Of a DNA stretch of 64,000 nt, positions 30,555 through 39,300 are shown piece by piece. The notes below the pieces were generated by a model. It saw nothing but the letters and a program-made list of their open reading frames with translations, did not search any database and was not told where the DNA came from. The first letter of the stretch is position 1. The number at the start of each line of letters is the position of its first letter. A program made the translations under genes and the position numbers. Source of the stretch: DATBGO01 sp036558005 (GTDB taxonomy: Bacteria > Actinomycetota > Actinomycetes > Streptosporangiales > Streptosporangiaceae). The stretch is taken from the NCBI GenBank assembly GCA_036558005.1, contig DATBGO010000068.1:30761-94760 (forward strand), in the 5' to 3' direction.

Positions 30555-31601
30555 GTGCCAGCACCCGATGCACAGCCCCCGGCAGGGCCGGCCGCACAGC
30601 CCGCCCCGGGCCCAGACGGCCGGCCCGCGCCCGCCCCGGCACTGGTCTCGCTGGCCGAGATCCAGGCCGCGGCCAGGCGGCTGGCCGGCGTCGCGCTCAG
30701 GACACCGCTCGTTCCGCTGGCCGGGACCGGCCCGGCGCTGCTGCTGAAACCCGAGTCGCTGCAAGCCACCGGGTCGTTCAAGGTCCGCGGCGCCTACAAC
30801 GCGATCAGCGCGCTGCCGCCGGAGCTGCGCGAGCGCGGGGTGGTCGCGCACTCCAGCGGGAATCACGCGCAGGCGGTCGCTTACGCCGCCGCGCTGCTCG
30901 GCGTGCCCGCGACCGTCGTGATCCCGGACGGCGCCCCCGCGGTCAAGGTCAGCGCGGCCAGCCGGCTCGGCGCCACGATCGTCAGGTGCGAGCCCAGCCT
31001 GGCCGCCCGGGTCGCCGTCACCGGGGAGCAGGCCGCCCGGTTCGGCTACGCGATCATCCCGCCGTTCGAGCACCGTGACGTGATCGCCGGGCAGGGCACG
31101 ATCGGGCTGGAGATCGCCGCCGACTGCCCGGACGCCGACCTGATCGTGTGCCCGGTCGGCGGCGGCGGGCTGATCTCCGGTATCGCCGCCGCGGCCGCGG
31201 CGCTGCTGCCCGGGGCCAGGGTCGTCGGGGTGGAGCCGGAACTGGCCGCCGACGCGCGCGACTCGCTGCGGGCCAGGCGCCGGGTCGCCTGGCGGGCGGC
31301 CGACACCAACCAGACCATCGCCGACGCGCTGCGCGCCGACCAGGTAGGCGAGCTGCCGCTGCGGCACCTGCTCAGCCAGGTACACGACATCGTGACGGTG
31401 TCGGAAGACCAGATCCGCGCCGCCATGCGCAGGCTCGCGACCTCGGGCCGGCTGGTGGCCGAGCCTGGCGGCGCGGTGGCCGTCGCCGCCTGCCTGCACG
31501 GCGGCGGGCTGCTGCCGGCCGCCAGCCGCCCGGTCGCGGTGCTGTCGGGCGGCAATGTCGAGCCTGCCCTGCTCGCCGCGGTACTGGGCGGCAGCGAATA
31601 G
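30555..31601 (+). CDS. Threonine/serine dehydratase-like PLP enzyme (fold type II)
   Basis: A 348-residue enzyme without the C-terminal ACT domain of biosynthetic threonine deaminase, so more likely a catabolic threonine/serine dehydratase or serine racemase. The PLP lysine is Lys76 in TGSFKVRGAYNA; the phosphate-binding loop is CPVGGGGLISG; SSGNHAQAVAYAA holds the cofactor ring. The C-terminus has VLSGGNVEP. The GTG at 30555 was chosen because of the TATGCT box 6 nt upstream and because the longer frame starts in intergenic sequence. A Pro/Ala-rich leader of about 30 residues remains before the fold. Confidence 0.88.
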   Translation: MPAPDAQPPAGPAAQPAPGPDGRPAPAPALVSLAEIQAAARRLAGVALRTPLVPLAGTGPALLLKPESLQATGSFKVRGAYNAISALPPELRERGVVAHSSGNHAQAVAYAAALLGVPATVVIPDGAPAVKVSAASRLGATIVRCEPSLAARVAVTGEQAARFGYAIIPPFEHRDVIAGQGTIGLEIAADCPDADLIVCPVGGGGLISGIAAAAAALLPGARVVGVEPELAADARDSLRARRRVAWRAADTNQTIADALRADQVGELPLRHLLSQVHDIVTVSEDQIRAAMRRLATSGRLVAEPGGAVAVAACLHGGGLLPAASRPVAVLSGGNVEPALLAAVLGGSE

Positions 31602-31604
31602 TCT
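31599..31604 (+). promoter_or_regulatory. -10 box of the DUF4229 gene, overlapping the preceding stop
   Basis: TAGTCT starts on the TAG stop of the dehydratase gene and lies 9 nt before the ATG at 31614. Confidence 0.4.
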
Positions 31605-31613
31605 GAGCGCATC

Positions 31614-31856
31614 ATGCGCGCGACAGTTGCCTACACCTCCGCCAGGATCATGATCTTCGTGATCGCGCTGGTGCTGCTGTACCTGGCCGGGGCGAGGAAC
31701 CTGCTGCTGATCGGGCTCGCCCTGGTGCTCAGCGGCATCGTCAGCTTCGTGCTGCTGTCCCGCCAGCGCGACGCCATGTCCTCGGCGCTGGCGAGAAGGA
31801 TCAGCGGCTTCCGGAGCAGGCTCAGCGCTGGCGCCAGGGCCGAGGACGACGACTGA
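31614..31856 (+). CDS. DUF4229-type small membrane protein
   Basis: An 80-residue protein with two adjacent hydrophobic helices (TSARIMIFVIALVLLYLAGA and LLLIGLALVLSGIVSFVLL) followed by a charged tail (SRQRDAMSSALARRISGFRSRL). The layout is that of the actinobacterial DUF4229 family, function unknown. It starts 12 bases after the dehydratase stop and converges with the APS kinase gene. Confidence 0.82.
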   Translation: MRATVAYTSARIMIFVIALVLLYLAGARNLLLIGLALVLSGIVSFVLLSRQRDAMSSALARRISGFRSRLSAGARAEDDD

Positions 31857-31873
31857 CCCGCGGCTGCCCCGCT

Positions 31874-31889
31874 GCGGCGCCAGCGCCGC
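31874..31889. terminator. Small GC hairpin between DUF4229 and the APS kinase gene
   Basis: GCGGCG (31874-31879) and CGCCGC (31884-31889) around CCAG, in the 49-base gap between convergent genes. Confidence 0.35.
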
Positions 31890-31905
31890 CGCCGTCCGGC
31901 CGCGG

Positions 31906-33627
31906 CTAGCTGGCCGCTGTCCTGGCCCCGTTCTGCGGCGGCGCGGGCAGCCAGCCGCCGGAGGTCAGCATGCCGAGCACCAGGCCGGTCGCCTCGGCCC
32001 GGCTGAGCACCGAGGTGTCGATGGTCAGCTCGGCGTCGGCGGGCTCCTCATAGGGGTCGGACACCCCGGTGAACTGCCCGATCAGCCCGGCCCGCGCCTT
32101 GGCGTAGAGGCCCTTGCGGTCGCGTGCCTCGCACACCTGCACCGGCGTGGCCACGTGGATCAGCAGGAAGTCGCCGACCTCGCTGACCAGCTGCCGGACC
32201 CGGGCCCTGGCGGCGGCGTACGGCGCGATCGGCGCGCAGATCGCGATGCCGCCGTGCCGGGCGATCTCGGCGGCGACGAAGCCGATCCTGGTGACGTTGA
32301 GGTCGCGGTCCGCGCGGGAGAAGGTCAGGCCCGCCGACAGCAGCTGCCGGACCAGGTCCCCGTCGAGCAGCGAGACCTCCCGCTCGCCGCGCTCGGCGAG
32401 GGCGTCCCGCAGGTCCCTGGCGATGGTCGACTTGCCCGACCCGGACAGCCCGGTCAGGAACAGCACGAACCCCCGCTGCGCCCGCGGCGGCCTGGCCCGG
32501 CGCAGTTCCCGCGCCACCGGCTCGGGGGTGAACCAGTCCGGCACCTGCGCACCGGCGTCCAGCAGGTCGCCGAGCTCGCCGGGGGACAGCTCGTCCCGCT
32601 CGGTGCCCGGCTCGATCAGGGTGAGCGGCCGCCAGACCTCGGCCCGCGGGTCATAGGCCCAGGTGCCGACCGACAGCACCGGGATCACCGGGCGCAGCGC
32701 GGCGGCCAGGCCGTCGGCGCTGGGGCCGGCCGCGCCGGTCGACGCGGTGACGATCGCGCCGCCGGGCGGTGCGGGGCTGGCGGCAGCGCCGGGCACCGCG
32801 GCGCCGACCGCCGGGTCAGCCGGGTCGGCGAGCAGGTGGGTGGCCCCGTAGGCGGCGGCGACCAGGGCGCGGACGGCCAGCTCGCGGGCCGGGGCGTCGG
32901 GCCCGGGCAGGCTGCGCGCGGCCATCGGCACCGGGACCACCAGCGTCCCCGGCGGCAGGCTGGCCGCGGCCGCGAGCACGGTGCGGATCAGCGCCTCGGG
33001 CCTGGTGACCACCTCGGCCGGGCCGGCCACCAGCGGCAGCAGCAGCAGCCGGGCCTTCAGCTGCCCGGCCACGTGCCGGAGCTGGCCGAGCTGCCTGCGG
33101 TGCAGCGGTCCCCTGGTGGCCAGCGCGAGCACCGGACCGTCCCCGGCCTCGGCGAGCTGGCCGCGCACCTGCGCGGGGGTCAGCATCAGCCGCCGGAACG
33201 CGCCGTGCTCCAGCTCCCGCTGGCTGGCCACCGGGCCGGCCAGCCGGACCAGCGGCCCGGCGCCCGCGGCGCCGCCGCGGCCCGGCGCGGCGGGCAGCCC
33301 GGTGCGCTCAGTGATCGTCAGCACCGCCAGCGGCGTGCCCTCGGGGTCGGCCAGCCCGACCTGGCGGGCCTGGTCCGGCACCGAGCTGGCCGGCACCTCC
33401 AGGGTCACCGGGACCGGCCACGGCGTCCCGCCGGCGAGCCTGCCGTCCGCGCTGACCGCGGCCAGGTCCGCCGTGGTGAGGAACCCGGTCAGCGGCGCGA
33501 ACGCGCCCGACAGCAGCAGCTCCAGGTCCCCGAGCTGCTGCTGGTCCAGCGGCAGCGAGGGCAGCCCGGCCGTGCCGGGGGACAGGCCCGCCTGCGCCTG
33601 CGCAGTCACGTAACCGTCAACCTCCAT
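31906..33627 (-). CDS. cysC: Adenylylsulfate kinase with a degenerate N-terminal ATP-sulfurylase domain
   Basis: A 573-residue fusion. The C-terminal third is APS kinase, making PAPS from APS and ATP: P-loop GLSGSGKST (about 395-403), LLDGDLVRQLL, FSRADRDLNVTRIGFVA and KGLYAKARAG. The N-terminal part follows ATP sulfurylase (LLLSGAFAPLTGFL near residue 38), but the catalytic QxRNPxHxxH motif reads ATRGPLHRRQ and the GRDHAG motif is replaced by LADPADP, so sulfurylase activity is probably lost. The ATG at 33627 has no good ribosome binding site; a GTG at 33609 follows GGAGG by 11 nt and may be the true start. Confidence 0.9.
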   Translation of the reverse strand: MEVDGYVTAQAQAGLSPGTAGLPSLPLDQQQLGDLELLLSGAFAPLTGFLTTADLAAVSADGRLAGGTPWPVPVTLEVPASSVPDQARQVGLADPEGTPLAVLTITERTGLPAAPGRGGAAGAGPLVRLAGPVASQRELEHGAFRRLMLTPAQVRGQLAEAGDGPVLALATRGPLHRRQLGQLRHVAGQLKARLLLLPLVAGPAEVVTRPEALIRTVLAAAASLPPGTLVVPVPMAARSLPGPDAPARELAVRALVAAAYGATHLLADPADPAVGAAVPGAAASPAPPGGAIVTASTGAAGPSADGLAAALRPVIPVLSVGTWAYDPRAEVWRPLTLIEPGTERDELSPGELGDLLDAGAQVPDWFTPEPVARELRRARPPRAQRGFVLFLTGLSGSGKSTIARDLRDALAERGEREVSLLDGDLVRQLLSAGLTFSRADRDLNVTRIGFVAAEIARHGGIAICAPIAPYAAARARVRQLVSEVGDFLLIHVATPVQVCEARDRKGLYAKARAGLIGQFTGVSDPYEEPADAELTIDTSVLSRAEATGLVLGMLTSGGWLPAPPQNGARTAAS

Positions 33628-33679
33628 CCAGCATGGCCTGTTCCGCTCCGGCGCCAGCGGGGCCGCCAGAGCATGCCTG

Positions 33680-33685
33680 AGGCTA
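33680..33685 (-). promoter_or_regulatory. Possible -10 box upstream of the APS kinase gene
   Basis: On the minus strand TAGCCT lies about 52 nt before the ATG at 33627, leaving a short 5' leader. Confidence 0.3.
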
Positions 33686-33728
33686 CACGGGAAGCGACAG
33701 CGCGGTCACCCGGCCGTCGCCGGCCAGC

Positions 33729-34574
33729 TCACAGCACCCGCGCGAACCTGTCCTCGGGCTTGCGGATCACGAACCGCAGCTCGTCACGGCCCGGGCTGAG
33801 GGCCGGCCGGGACGCCACCGCCGCCAGCCGCCGCGCGGCCAGCAGCCACAGCGGCGCCCGGCCGCGCTGGCCGGCCAGCGCGGCGCGGTCCTGGCGCTGG
33901 GCGATGACCAGCCCGCGGCGCAGCGTGTACGCCTGGATGCCGCGGCCAGAGGCCAGCTGCTCGTACACCGCCGGGTAGGGGCCCGGCTGGCCGGGCCGCA
34001 GCCGCCGCCAGGCCAGCGCGCGCGCCCACGCGGGCAGCTTGCGGTCCAGCAGCCCGGCCGCGCTGTCCCGGTCGGTGACCGCCAGCAGCAGCAGCCCGCC
34101 CGGCTTGACCGCGTCCACGATCCGGTCCAGCACCAGCTCGGCGTTGCGGATCCGCTCCAGCAGCAGGCAGCAGACCGCGATGTCGACCGACCGCGGCGCG
34201 AGCGGCACCGTCCGCAGGTCGCCCAGGGTGGCGGTGAGCTGGCCGGCCGCCGCGGCGACCGCCGCCCTGACCGTGTCGTCGTCGGTATCGATCAGGCTGA
34301 CCACCAGGTCGCAGCCGGCCGCGCGCAGCCGCGCCAGGTCGACCGCGCCGCCTGCGGTGGCGGCGCCGGCCAGCAGCAGCGCGACCTGCTGCCCGGCGTG
34401 CCCGGCCGCGTAGTCCGCCGCGCTGCGGGTGAACAGGCTGTCCACGCCGTCGCCGCCGGGCAGCGCCGCCAGCCCGGCCGGCTGCAGCCGGCCGTCAGGT
34501 CCCACCCGGTGCCGGCCCGGCCGGTCCTGGCCGGCCTGCGCGACGCCGCCTGCCCCGGGTTCGGTTGGCTTCAC
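33729..34574 (-). CDS. SAM-dependent methyltransferase
   Basis: A class I methyltransferase of about 281 residues. The glycine-rich SAM loop is modified (VALLLAGAATAGGAVDLARL), the acidic end of strand 2 is VVSLIDTDDD, and later strands are SVDIAVCCLLLERI and VKPGGLLLLAVTDRDSAAG. Substrate unknown; the C-terminal Arg/Ala-rich part gives no clue. GTG at 34574 lies 8 nt after a TACTCT box; a GTG two codons upstream (34580) is the alternative. It is divergent from mfd across a 270-base gap with tandem repeats. Confidence 0.83.
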   Translation of the reverse strand: MKPTEPGAGGVAQAGQDRPGRHRVGPDGRLQPAGLAALPGGDGVDSLFTRSAADYAAGHAGQQVALLLAGAATAGGAVDLARLRAAGCDLVVSLIDTDDDTVRAAVAAAAGQLTATLGDLRTVPLAPRSVDIAVCCLLLERIRNAELVLDRIVDAVKPGGLLLLAVTDRDSAAGLLDRKLPAWARALAWRRLRPGQPGPYPAVYEQLASGRGIQAYTLRRGLVIAQRQDRAALAGQRGRAPLWLLAARRLAAVASRPALSPGRDELRFVIRKPEDRFARVL

Positions 34575-34582
34575 GGACACAA

Positions 34583-34588
34583 AGAGTA
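34583..34588 (-). promoter_or_regulatory. -10 box of the methyltransferase gene (leaderless type)
   Basis: On the minus strand TACTCT is followed by 8 nt and GTG at 34574. Confidence 0.45.
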
Positions 34589-34647
34589 GTACTCAGACTA
34601 CTTATAGTTGTTGCACCGCACCCCCGGCGTGGCCGGCCATCGCGGCT

Positions 34648-34677
34648 GTGCCGCCGGTGACCGTGCCGCCGGCGACG
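34648..34677. repeat. Tandem 15-bp direct repeat upstream of mfd
   Basis: GTGCCGCCGGTGACC (34648-34662) and GTGCCGCCGGCGACG (34663-34677) match at 13 of 15 positions, and a partial third copy (GTGCGCCGG) follows. It lies in the divergent methyltransferase/mfd promoter region. Confidence 0.5.
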
Positions 34678-34730
34678 GTGCGCCGGTGCCGCCCGGGCTG
34701 GCAATGGCCCGGCCGGTGCGCACCGGCCCT

Positions 34731-34736
34731 TAAGCT
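34731..34736 (+). promoter_or_regulatory. Possible -10 box of mfd
   Basis: TAAGCT lies 108 nt before the mfd ATG; a long leader would result. Weak evidence. Confidence 0.3.
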
Positions 34737-34844
34737 AGAGACATCCCGCGGCCCGGCCCAGGCGGTGGTCAAGGGGACGCCTGGGGGGCGCCCAGCGCCG
34801 GCCGCGGGGGTTTCGCGTTGCCTGCTGTCAACCACAGGGATGCC

Positions 34845-37800
34845 ATGAGCCTCGCCGGCCTTCTGGACATCATCGCCGATGACCCGCAGCTGCGGCGCGC
34901 GCTGGAGGAGGCCGGCCAGCCCGGTGCCGCCGGCGCCGACCTGACCGCGCCGCCGGCCCTGCGGCCGCTGCTGACCGCCGCGCTCGCCGCCGCGGTCCGC
35001 GGCCGGTTCGTGCTGGCCGTCACCGCCACCGTGCGGGAGGCCGAGGACCTCACCGCGGCGCTGGGCTCGCTGCTGCCCGAGGGCGCCGCCGCGTGCTTCC
35101 CGCCGTGGGAGACGCTGCCGCACGAGCGGCTGTCGCCGCAGCCCGACATCTCCGGCCAGCGGCTCGCGGTGCTGCGCAGGCTCGCCCACCCCGACCCGTC
35201 CGACCCGCTGGCCGGGCCGCTCACCGTGATCGCCGCCCCGGTCCGCAGCGTGCTCCAGCCGATCGTCGGCGGCCTGGGCGAGCTGGAGCCGGTCCGGCTG
35301 CACACCGGCCAGGACGCCGACTTCGATGAGCTGCTCACCCGGCTGACCGAGATCGGCTACACCCGGGCCGAGACCGTCGAGCACCGCGGCGAGCTGGCCG
35401 TGCGCGGCGGCATCCTGGACGTGTTCCCGCCCACCGAGGAGCACCCGGTCCGGGTCGAGTTCTGGGGCGACACGGTGGAGGAGATCCGCTTCTTCAAGGT
35501 CGCCGACCAGCGCAGCCTCGGCCTGTCCGGGCAGGGCCTGTGGGCGCCGCCGTGCCGCGAGCTGCTGCTGACCCCGGCGGTGCGGGCCCGGGCCAAGGAA
35601 CTGGCCGCGCGGCATCCTGGCCTGTCCGACATCCTCAGCAAGATGGCCGACGGGATCGCGGCCGAGGGCATGGAGGCGTTCGCGCCGGTGCTCGCCGAGC
35701 GGATGGAGCTACTGCTTGACTACCTGCCGGCCGGCGGCTGCGTGCTGGCCTGCGACCCGGAGCGGATCCGGGCCAGGGCCGCCGACCTGGTGCAGACCAG
35801 CCAGGAGTTCCTGGCCGCGTCCTGGGTGAACGCGGCGGTCGGCGGGCAGGTGCCGATCGACCTGGGCGCGGCCGCGTTCAGGCCGGTCAGCGAGATCAGG
35901 GCCGCGGCGGCCGGGCTGGACCTGCCGTGGTGGACGATCACCCCGTTCAGCGCGCAGGACGAGGGCGGAACGGGTAGTCCCCCGGTACCCGGCGCCGGCG
36001 AGGCGGGCCTGCCGGGGGAGAGCACCGGGCGGCTGGCGTTCACCCTGGACGCGAGCCCGGCGGAGGCCTACCGCGGCGACACCGCGCGGGTGATCAGCGA
36101 CGTGCGCGGCTGGCTGGGGCGGGGCTGGCGGGTCGTGCTGGTCACCGAGGGGCACGGCCCGGCGCAGCGGCTGGCCGAGCTGCTGCGCGGCGAGGACATC
36201 GGCACCAGGTCCGGGGACCCGGCCGGGCCGGGCGAGCCGGGCGTCGCGCAGGTGGCCACCGGCATCGTCGAGCACGGCTTCAGCTGGCCGGGCGCCAGGC
36301 TCGCGGTGCTGTCCGAGACGGACCTGGCCGGCCAGCGGGCCGGCGGCGGGGCCAGCCCGGCCCGGATGCCCAGCAGGCGGCGCGGCGGCATCGACCCGCT
36401 GCGGCTGTCAGCGGGCGACTACATCGTGCACGAGCAGCACGGCGTCGGCCGGTACCTGGAGATGACCAGCCGCACCATCCAGGGCGCGACCAGGGAGTAC
36501 CTGGTCATCGAGTACGCGCCGAGCCGGCGCGGTCACCCGCCGGACCGGCTCTACCTGCCCACCGACCAGCTGGACGAGGTGACCAGGTACTCCGGCGGCG
36601 AGGCCCCGGCGCTGCACCGGCTCGGCGGGGCGGACTGGGCCAAGACCAAGGGCCGGGCCCGCAAGGCGGTGCGCGACATCGCCGCCGGGCTGATCCAGCT
36701 GTACCAGGCCCGGATGGCCTCGCCGGGGCACGCGTTCGGCCCGGACACGCCGTGGCAGCGGGAGCTGGAGGACGCCTTCCCCTACGTGGAGACGCCCGAC
36801 CAGCTCGCCGCCGTGGACGAGGTCAAGCAGGACATGGAGCGGCCGGTCCCGATGGACCGGCTGATCTGCGGCGACGTGGGCTACGGGAAGACCGAGATCG
36901 CGGTCAGGGCGGCGTTCAAGGCGGTCCAGGACGGCAAGCAGGTCGCCGTGCTGGTGCCGACCACCCTGCTGGTGCAGCAGCACACGGCAACCTTCAGCGA
37001 GCGGTACGCGCCGTTCCCGGTGGTGGTCCGGCCGCTGTCGCGGTTCCAGAGCAGCGCCGAGGCGGCCGACACGCTGGCCGGGCTGGCCGAGGGCAAGGTC
37101 GACGTGGTGATCGGCACGCACCGGCTGCTGTCACAGGAGACCTCCTTCGCCCGGCTCGGCCTGGTGATCATCGACGAGGAGCAGCGGTTCGGGGTCGAGC
37201 ACAAGGAATTCCTGAAGCGGATGCGCACCCAGGTGGACGTGCTGGCGATGTCGGCCACCCCGATCCCGCGGACGCTGGAGATGGGCCTGTCCGGGATCAG
37301 GGAGATGTCCACGATCCTGACCCCGCCCGAGGAGCGGCACCCGGTGCTGACCTCGGTGGCGCCCTACGACGAGAAGCACATCGCCGCCGCGATCCGGCGC
37401 GAGCTGCTGCGCGACGGCCAGGTGTTCTTCGTGCACAACCGGGTCTCCTCGATCAACAGGGTGGCCGCCAGGATCGGCCAGCTGGTGCCCGAGGCCCGGG
37501 TCGCGGTGGGGCACGGCCAGCTGAACGAGCACACCCTCGAGAAGATCATGGAGTCGTTCGTCGACCGCAGGTCCGACGTGCTGGTGTCGACCACCATCGT
37601 GGAGTCCGGGCTGGACATCCCGAACGCGAACACGCTGATCGTGGACCGGGCCGACGCCTACGGGCTGCCCGACCTGCACCAGCTGCGCGGCCGGGTCGGG
37701 CGCGGCCGCGAGCGCGGCTACGCCTACTTCCTGTACCCGCCGGAGAAGCCGCTGACCGAGACCGCGCACGAGCGGCTGGCGACGATCGCGCAGCACACCG

Positions 37801-38564
37801 AGATGGGCGCGGGCATGTACGTCGCGCTCAAGGACCTGGAGATCCGCGGCGCGGGCAACTACCTCGGCGGCGAGCAGTCCGGCCACGTCGCGGCGGTCGG
37901 CTTCGACCTGTACGTCCGGATGATCGGCGAGGCGGTCAGCGAGCTGCGCGGCGACGGCCCGGCCGAGCGGCCGGAGGTGCGGATCGAGCTGCCGGTGGAC
38001 GCGCACATCCCGCACCAGTACGTGCCGGGGGAGCGGCTGCGGCTGGAGGCCTACACCAGGATCGCCGCGATCGACGCCGACGCCGACGCCGTCGCGGTGG
38101 CCGAGGAGCTGGCCGACCGGTTCGGGCCGCCGCCCGAGCCGGTGCGCAACCTGCTGGCGGTGGCCGGGCTGCGGTTCAGGGCCCGGCGGGCCGGGCTGAC
38201 CGACATCACCCAGCAGGGCGGGTACATCAAGTTCTCGCCGGTGCAGCTGCCCGAGTCGCGCCAGGTCCGGGTGCAGCGGCTGTACCCGAGGACGGTGCTC
38301 AAGCAGCAGGTGCGTACGATGCTCGTACCGGTGCCGAAGACGGATGGCAGGCTGCGCCCTGGCCCCGCGGGGAGCGGGGCTGGCCCCGGGCGGGCCGGCC
38401 CGCCCTCCGCGGTGTCCATCGGGGCCCCGCCACTGCGTGACCGGGAGCTGCTCGCCTGGTGCGAGGACCTGATCGGGCTGGTGCTCGACGGGGCCAGCCC
38501 GGCCGCCGGCCAGGACGCAGCGCCGCAGGGAGCCGCGCCGGGACCGGCTGGCCGGCAAGCGTGA
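34845..38564 (+). CDS. mfd: Transcription-repair coupling factor Mfd
   Basis: A 1239-residue ATP-driven translocase that removes RNA polymerase stalled at DNA lesions and recruits UvrABC. Order: UvrB-like domains (FPPWETLPHERLSPQPDISGQRLAVL near 83), RNA-polymerase-interacting domain (GDYIVHEQHGVGRYLEM), SF2 motor with Walker A GDVGYGKTE, Walker B IIDEEQRFGV, SATPIPRTLEM, and QLRGRVGRGRERGYAY (motif VI), then the C-terminal UvrA-binding-like domain. ATG at 34845 has AGGGATG upstream; a TTG at 34818 is less likely. The mfd-lipoprotein-mazG-eno order parallels Rv1020-Rv1023. Confidence 0.97.
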   Translation: MSLAGLLDIIADDPQLRRALEEAGQPGAAGADLTAPPALRPLLTAALAAAVRGRFVLAVTATVREAEDLTAALGSLLPEGAAACFPPWETLPHERLSPQPDISGQRLAVLRRLAHPDPSDPLAGPLTVIAAPVRSVLQPIVGGLGELEPVRLHTGQDADFDELLTRLTEIGYTRAETVEHRGELAVRGGILDVFPPTEEHPVRVEFWGDTVEEIRFFKVADQRSLGLSGQGLWAPPCRELLLTPAVRARAKELAARHPGLSDILSKMADGIAAEGMEAFAPVLAERMELLLDYLPAGGCVLACDPERIRARAADLVQTSQEFLAASWVNAAVGGQVPIDLGAAAFRPVSEIRAAAAGLDLPWWTITPFSAQDEGGTGSPPVPGAGEAGLPGESTGRLAFTLDASPAEAYRGDTARVISDVRGWLGRGWRVVLVTEGHGPAQRLAELLRGEDIGTRSGDPAGPGEPGVAQVATGIVEHGFSWPGARLAVLSETDLAGQRAGGGASPARMPSRRRGGIDPLRLSAGDYIVHEQHGVGRYLEMTSRTIQGATREYLVIEYAPSRRGHPPDRLYLPTDQLDEVTRYSGGEAPALHRLGGADWAKTKGRARKAVRDIAAGLIQLYQARMASPGHAFGPDTPWQRELEDAFPYVETPDQLAAVDEVKQDMERPVPMDRLICGDVGYGKTEIAVRAAFKAVQDGKQVAVLVPTTLLVQQHTATFSERYAPFPVVVRPLSRFQSSAEAADTLAGLAEGKVDVVIGTHRLLSQETSFARLGLVIIDEEQRFGVEHKEFLKRMRTQVDVLAMSATPIPRTLEMGLSGIREMSTILTPPEERHPVLTSVAPYDEKHIAAAIRRELLRDGQVFFVHNRVSSINRVAARIGQLVPEARVAVGHGQLNEHTLEKIMESFVDRRSDVLVSTTIVESGLDIPNANTLIVDRADAYGLPDLHQLRGRVGRGRERGYAYFLYPPEKPLTETAHERLATIAQHTEMGAGMYVALKDLEIRGAGNYLGGEQSGHVAAVGFDLYVRMIGEAVSELRGDGPAERPEVRIELPVDAHIPHQYVPGERLRLEAYTRIAAIDADADAVAVAEELADRFGPPPEPVRNLLAVAGLRFRARRAGLTDITQQGGYIKFSPVQLPESRQVRVQRLYPRTVLKQQVRTMLVPVPKTDGRLRPGPAGSGAGPGRAGPPSAVSIGAPPLRDRELLAWCEDLIGLVLDGASPAAGQDAAPQGAAPGPAGRQA

Positions 38565-38578
38565 GGAGGAACGCCGAC

Positions 38579-39286
38579 GTGCCGCGCACCTCGATGAAGC
38601 TGGGCATGGCCGCGAAGCTGGCCGTGGCCGCGGCGGCCGCGGGCATCGCGGTCGCCGCCTGCGGGCCGGTCCAGATGGGCGCCGCGGCCACCCTGGGCAG
38701 CCAGCGGATCTCCGCCGCGCAGCTGTCCGCCCAGGTGTCGAACCTGAACGCCGGGTACCAGAAGTACAAGACCAAGATCCAGCTGCAGTACCCGGCCGAC
38801 CAGATGACCCAGCAGGCGCTGGGCTGGCTGGTCCGGTTCCGGGTGCGTGACCGGATGGCGCAGCGCGAGCACATCACGGTGACCGCCGGTGACGCGCAGC
38901 GCGCGCTGGCCGCGATCACCGCCCAGATCAAGCAGGGCGGGGGCAACGCGACGCTGCCCATGCTGGCGGTCGCGAACGGGCTGCCGCCGGACCTGATCAG
39001 CGACCTGGGCCGGTACCAGGCGATCCAGGACAAGCTGATCAGCCGGCTGGACGGCGGGCAGCTGCCGTCCGGGCAGGCCGCGCAGCAGACCCTGCAGGCG
39101 CAGTTCACCGCCGCGCAGTGCCGGGCGTCCAAGAGCCTGAGCATCAAGATCAACCCGCAGTTCGGCGAGCTGGACTACAGCCAGCTGAGCGTGCTGCCCG
39201 CGCCGCCGTCGCTGTCGGCGTCCGAGCCCTCGGCCAGCCCGTCGGCCAGCCCGTCGGCCAAGCCCCGGCTGACCCCGCCCTGCTAG
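38579..39286 (+). CDS. SurA N-terminal-like lipoprotein
   Basis: A 235-residue lipoprotein: basic start, hydrophobic core (AAKLAVAAAAAGIAVAA) and lipobox VAAC with Cys28. The mature part resembles the helical SurA/PrsA chaperone N-domain: SQRISAAQLSAQVSNLN, YPADQMTQQALGWLVRFRVRDRMAQ and ITVTAGDAQRALAAI. No PPIase (parvulin) domain follows; a Ser/Pro-rich tail with repeated SASPSASP ends in LTPPC. It probably acts outside the membrane in protein folding or quality control. GTG at 38579 has GAGGAGG upstream. It follows mfd by 14 bases and precedes mazG by 14 bases. Confidence 0.87.
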   Translation: MPRTSMKLGMAAKLAVAAAAAGIAVAACGPVQMGAAATLGSQRISAAQLSAQVSNLNAGYQKYKTKIQLQYPADQMTQQALGWLVRFRVRDRMAQREHITVTAGDAQRALAAITAQIKQGGGNATLPMLAVANGLPPDLISDLGRYQAIQDKLISRLDGGQLPSGQAAQQTLQAQFTAAQCRASKSLSIKINPQFGELDYSQLSVLPAPPSLSASEPSASPSASPSAKPRLTPPC

Positions 39287-39300
39287 GAGACCCGACCGCC

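Noticed and set aside
36408..38558. Long minus-strand open frames inside mfd and other large genes
   Set aside because: Such antisense frames arise from GC-rich codon bias (rare stop codons); they have His/Arg/Gln/Gly-rich composition and no start signals.
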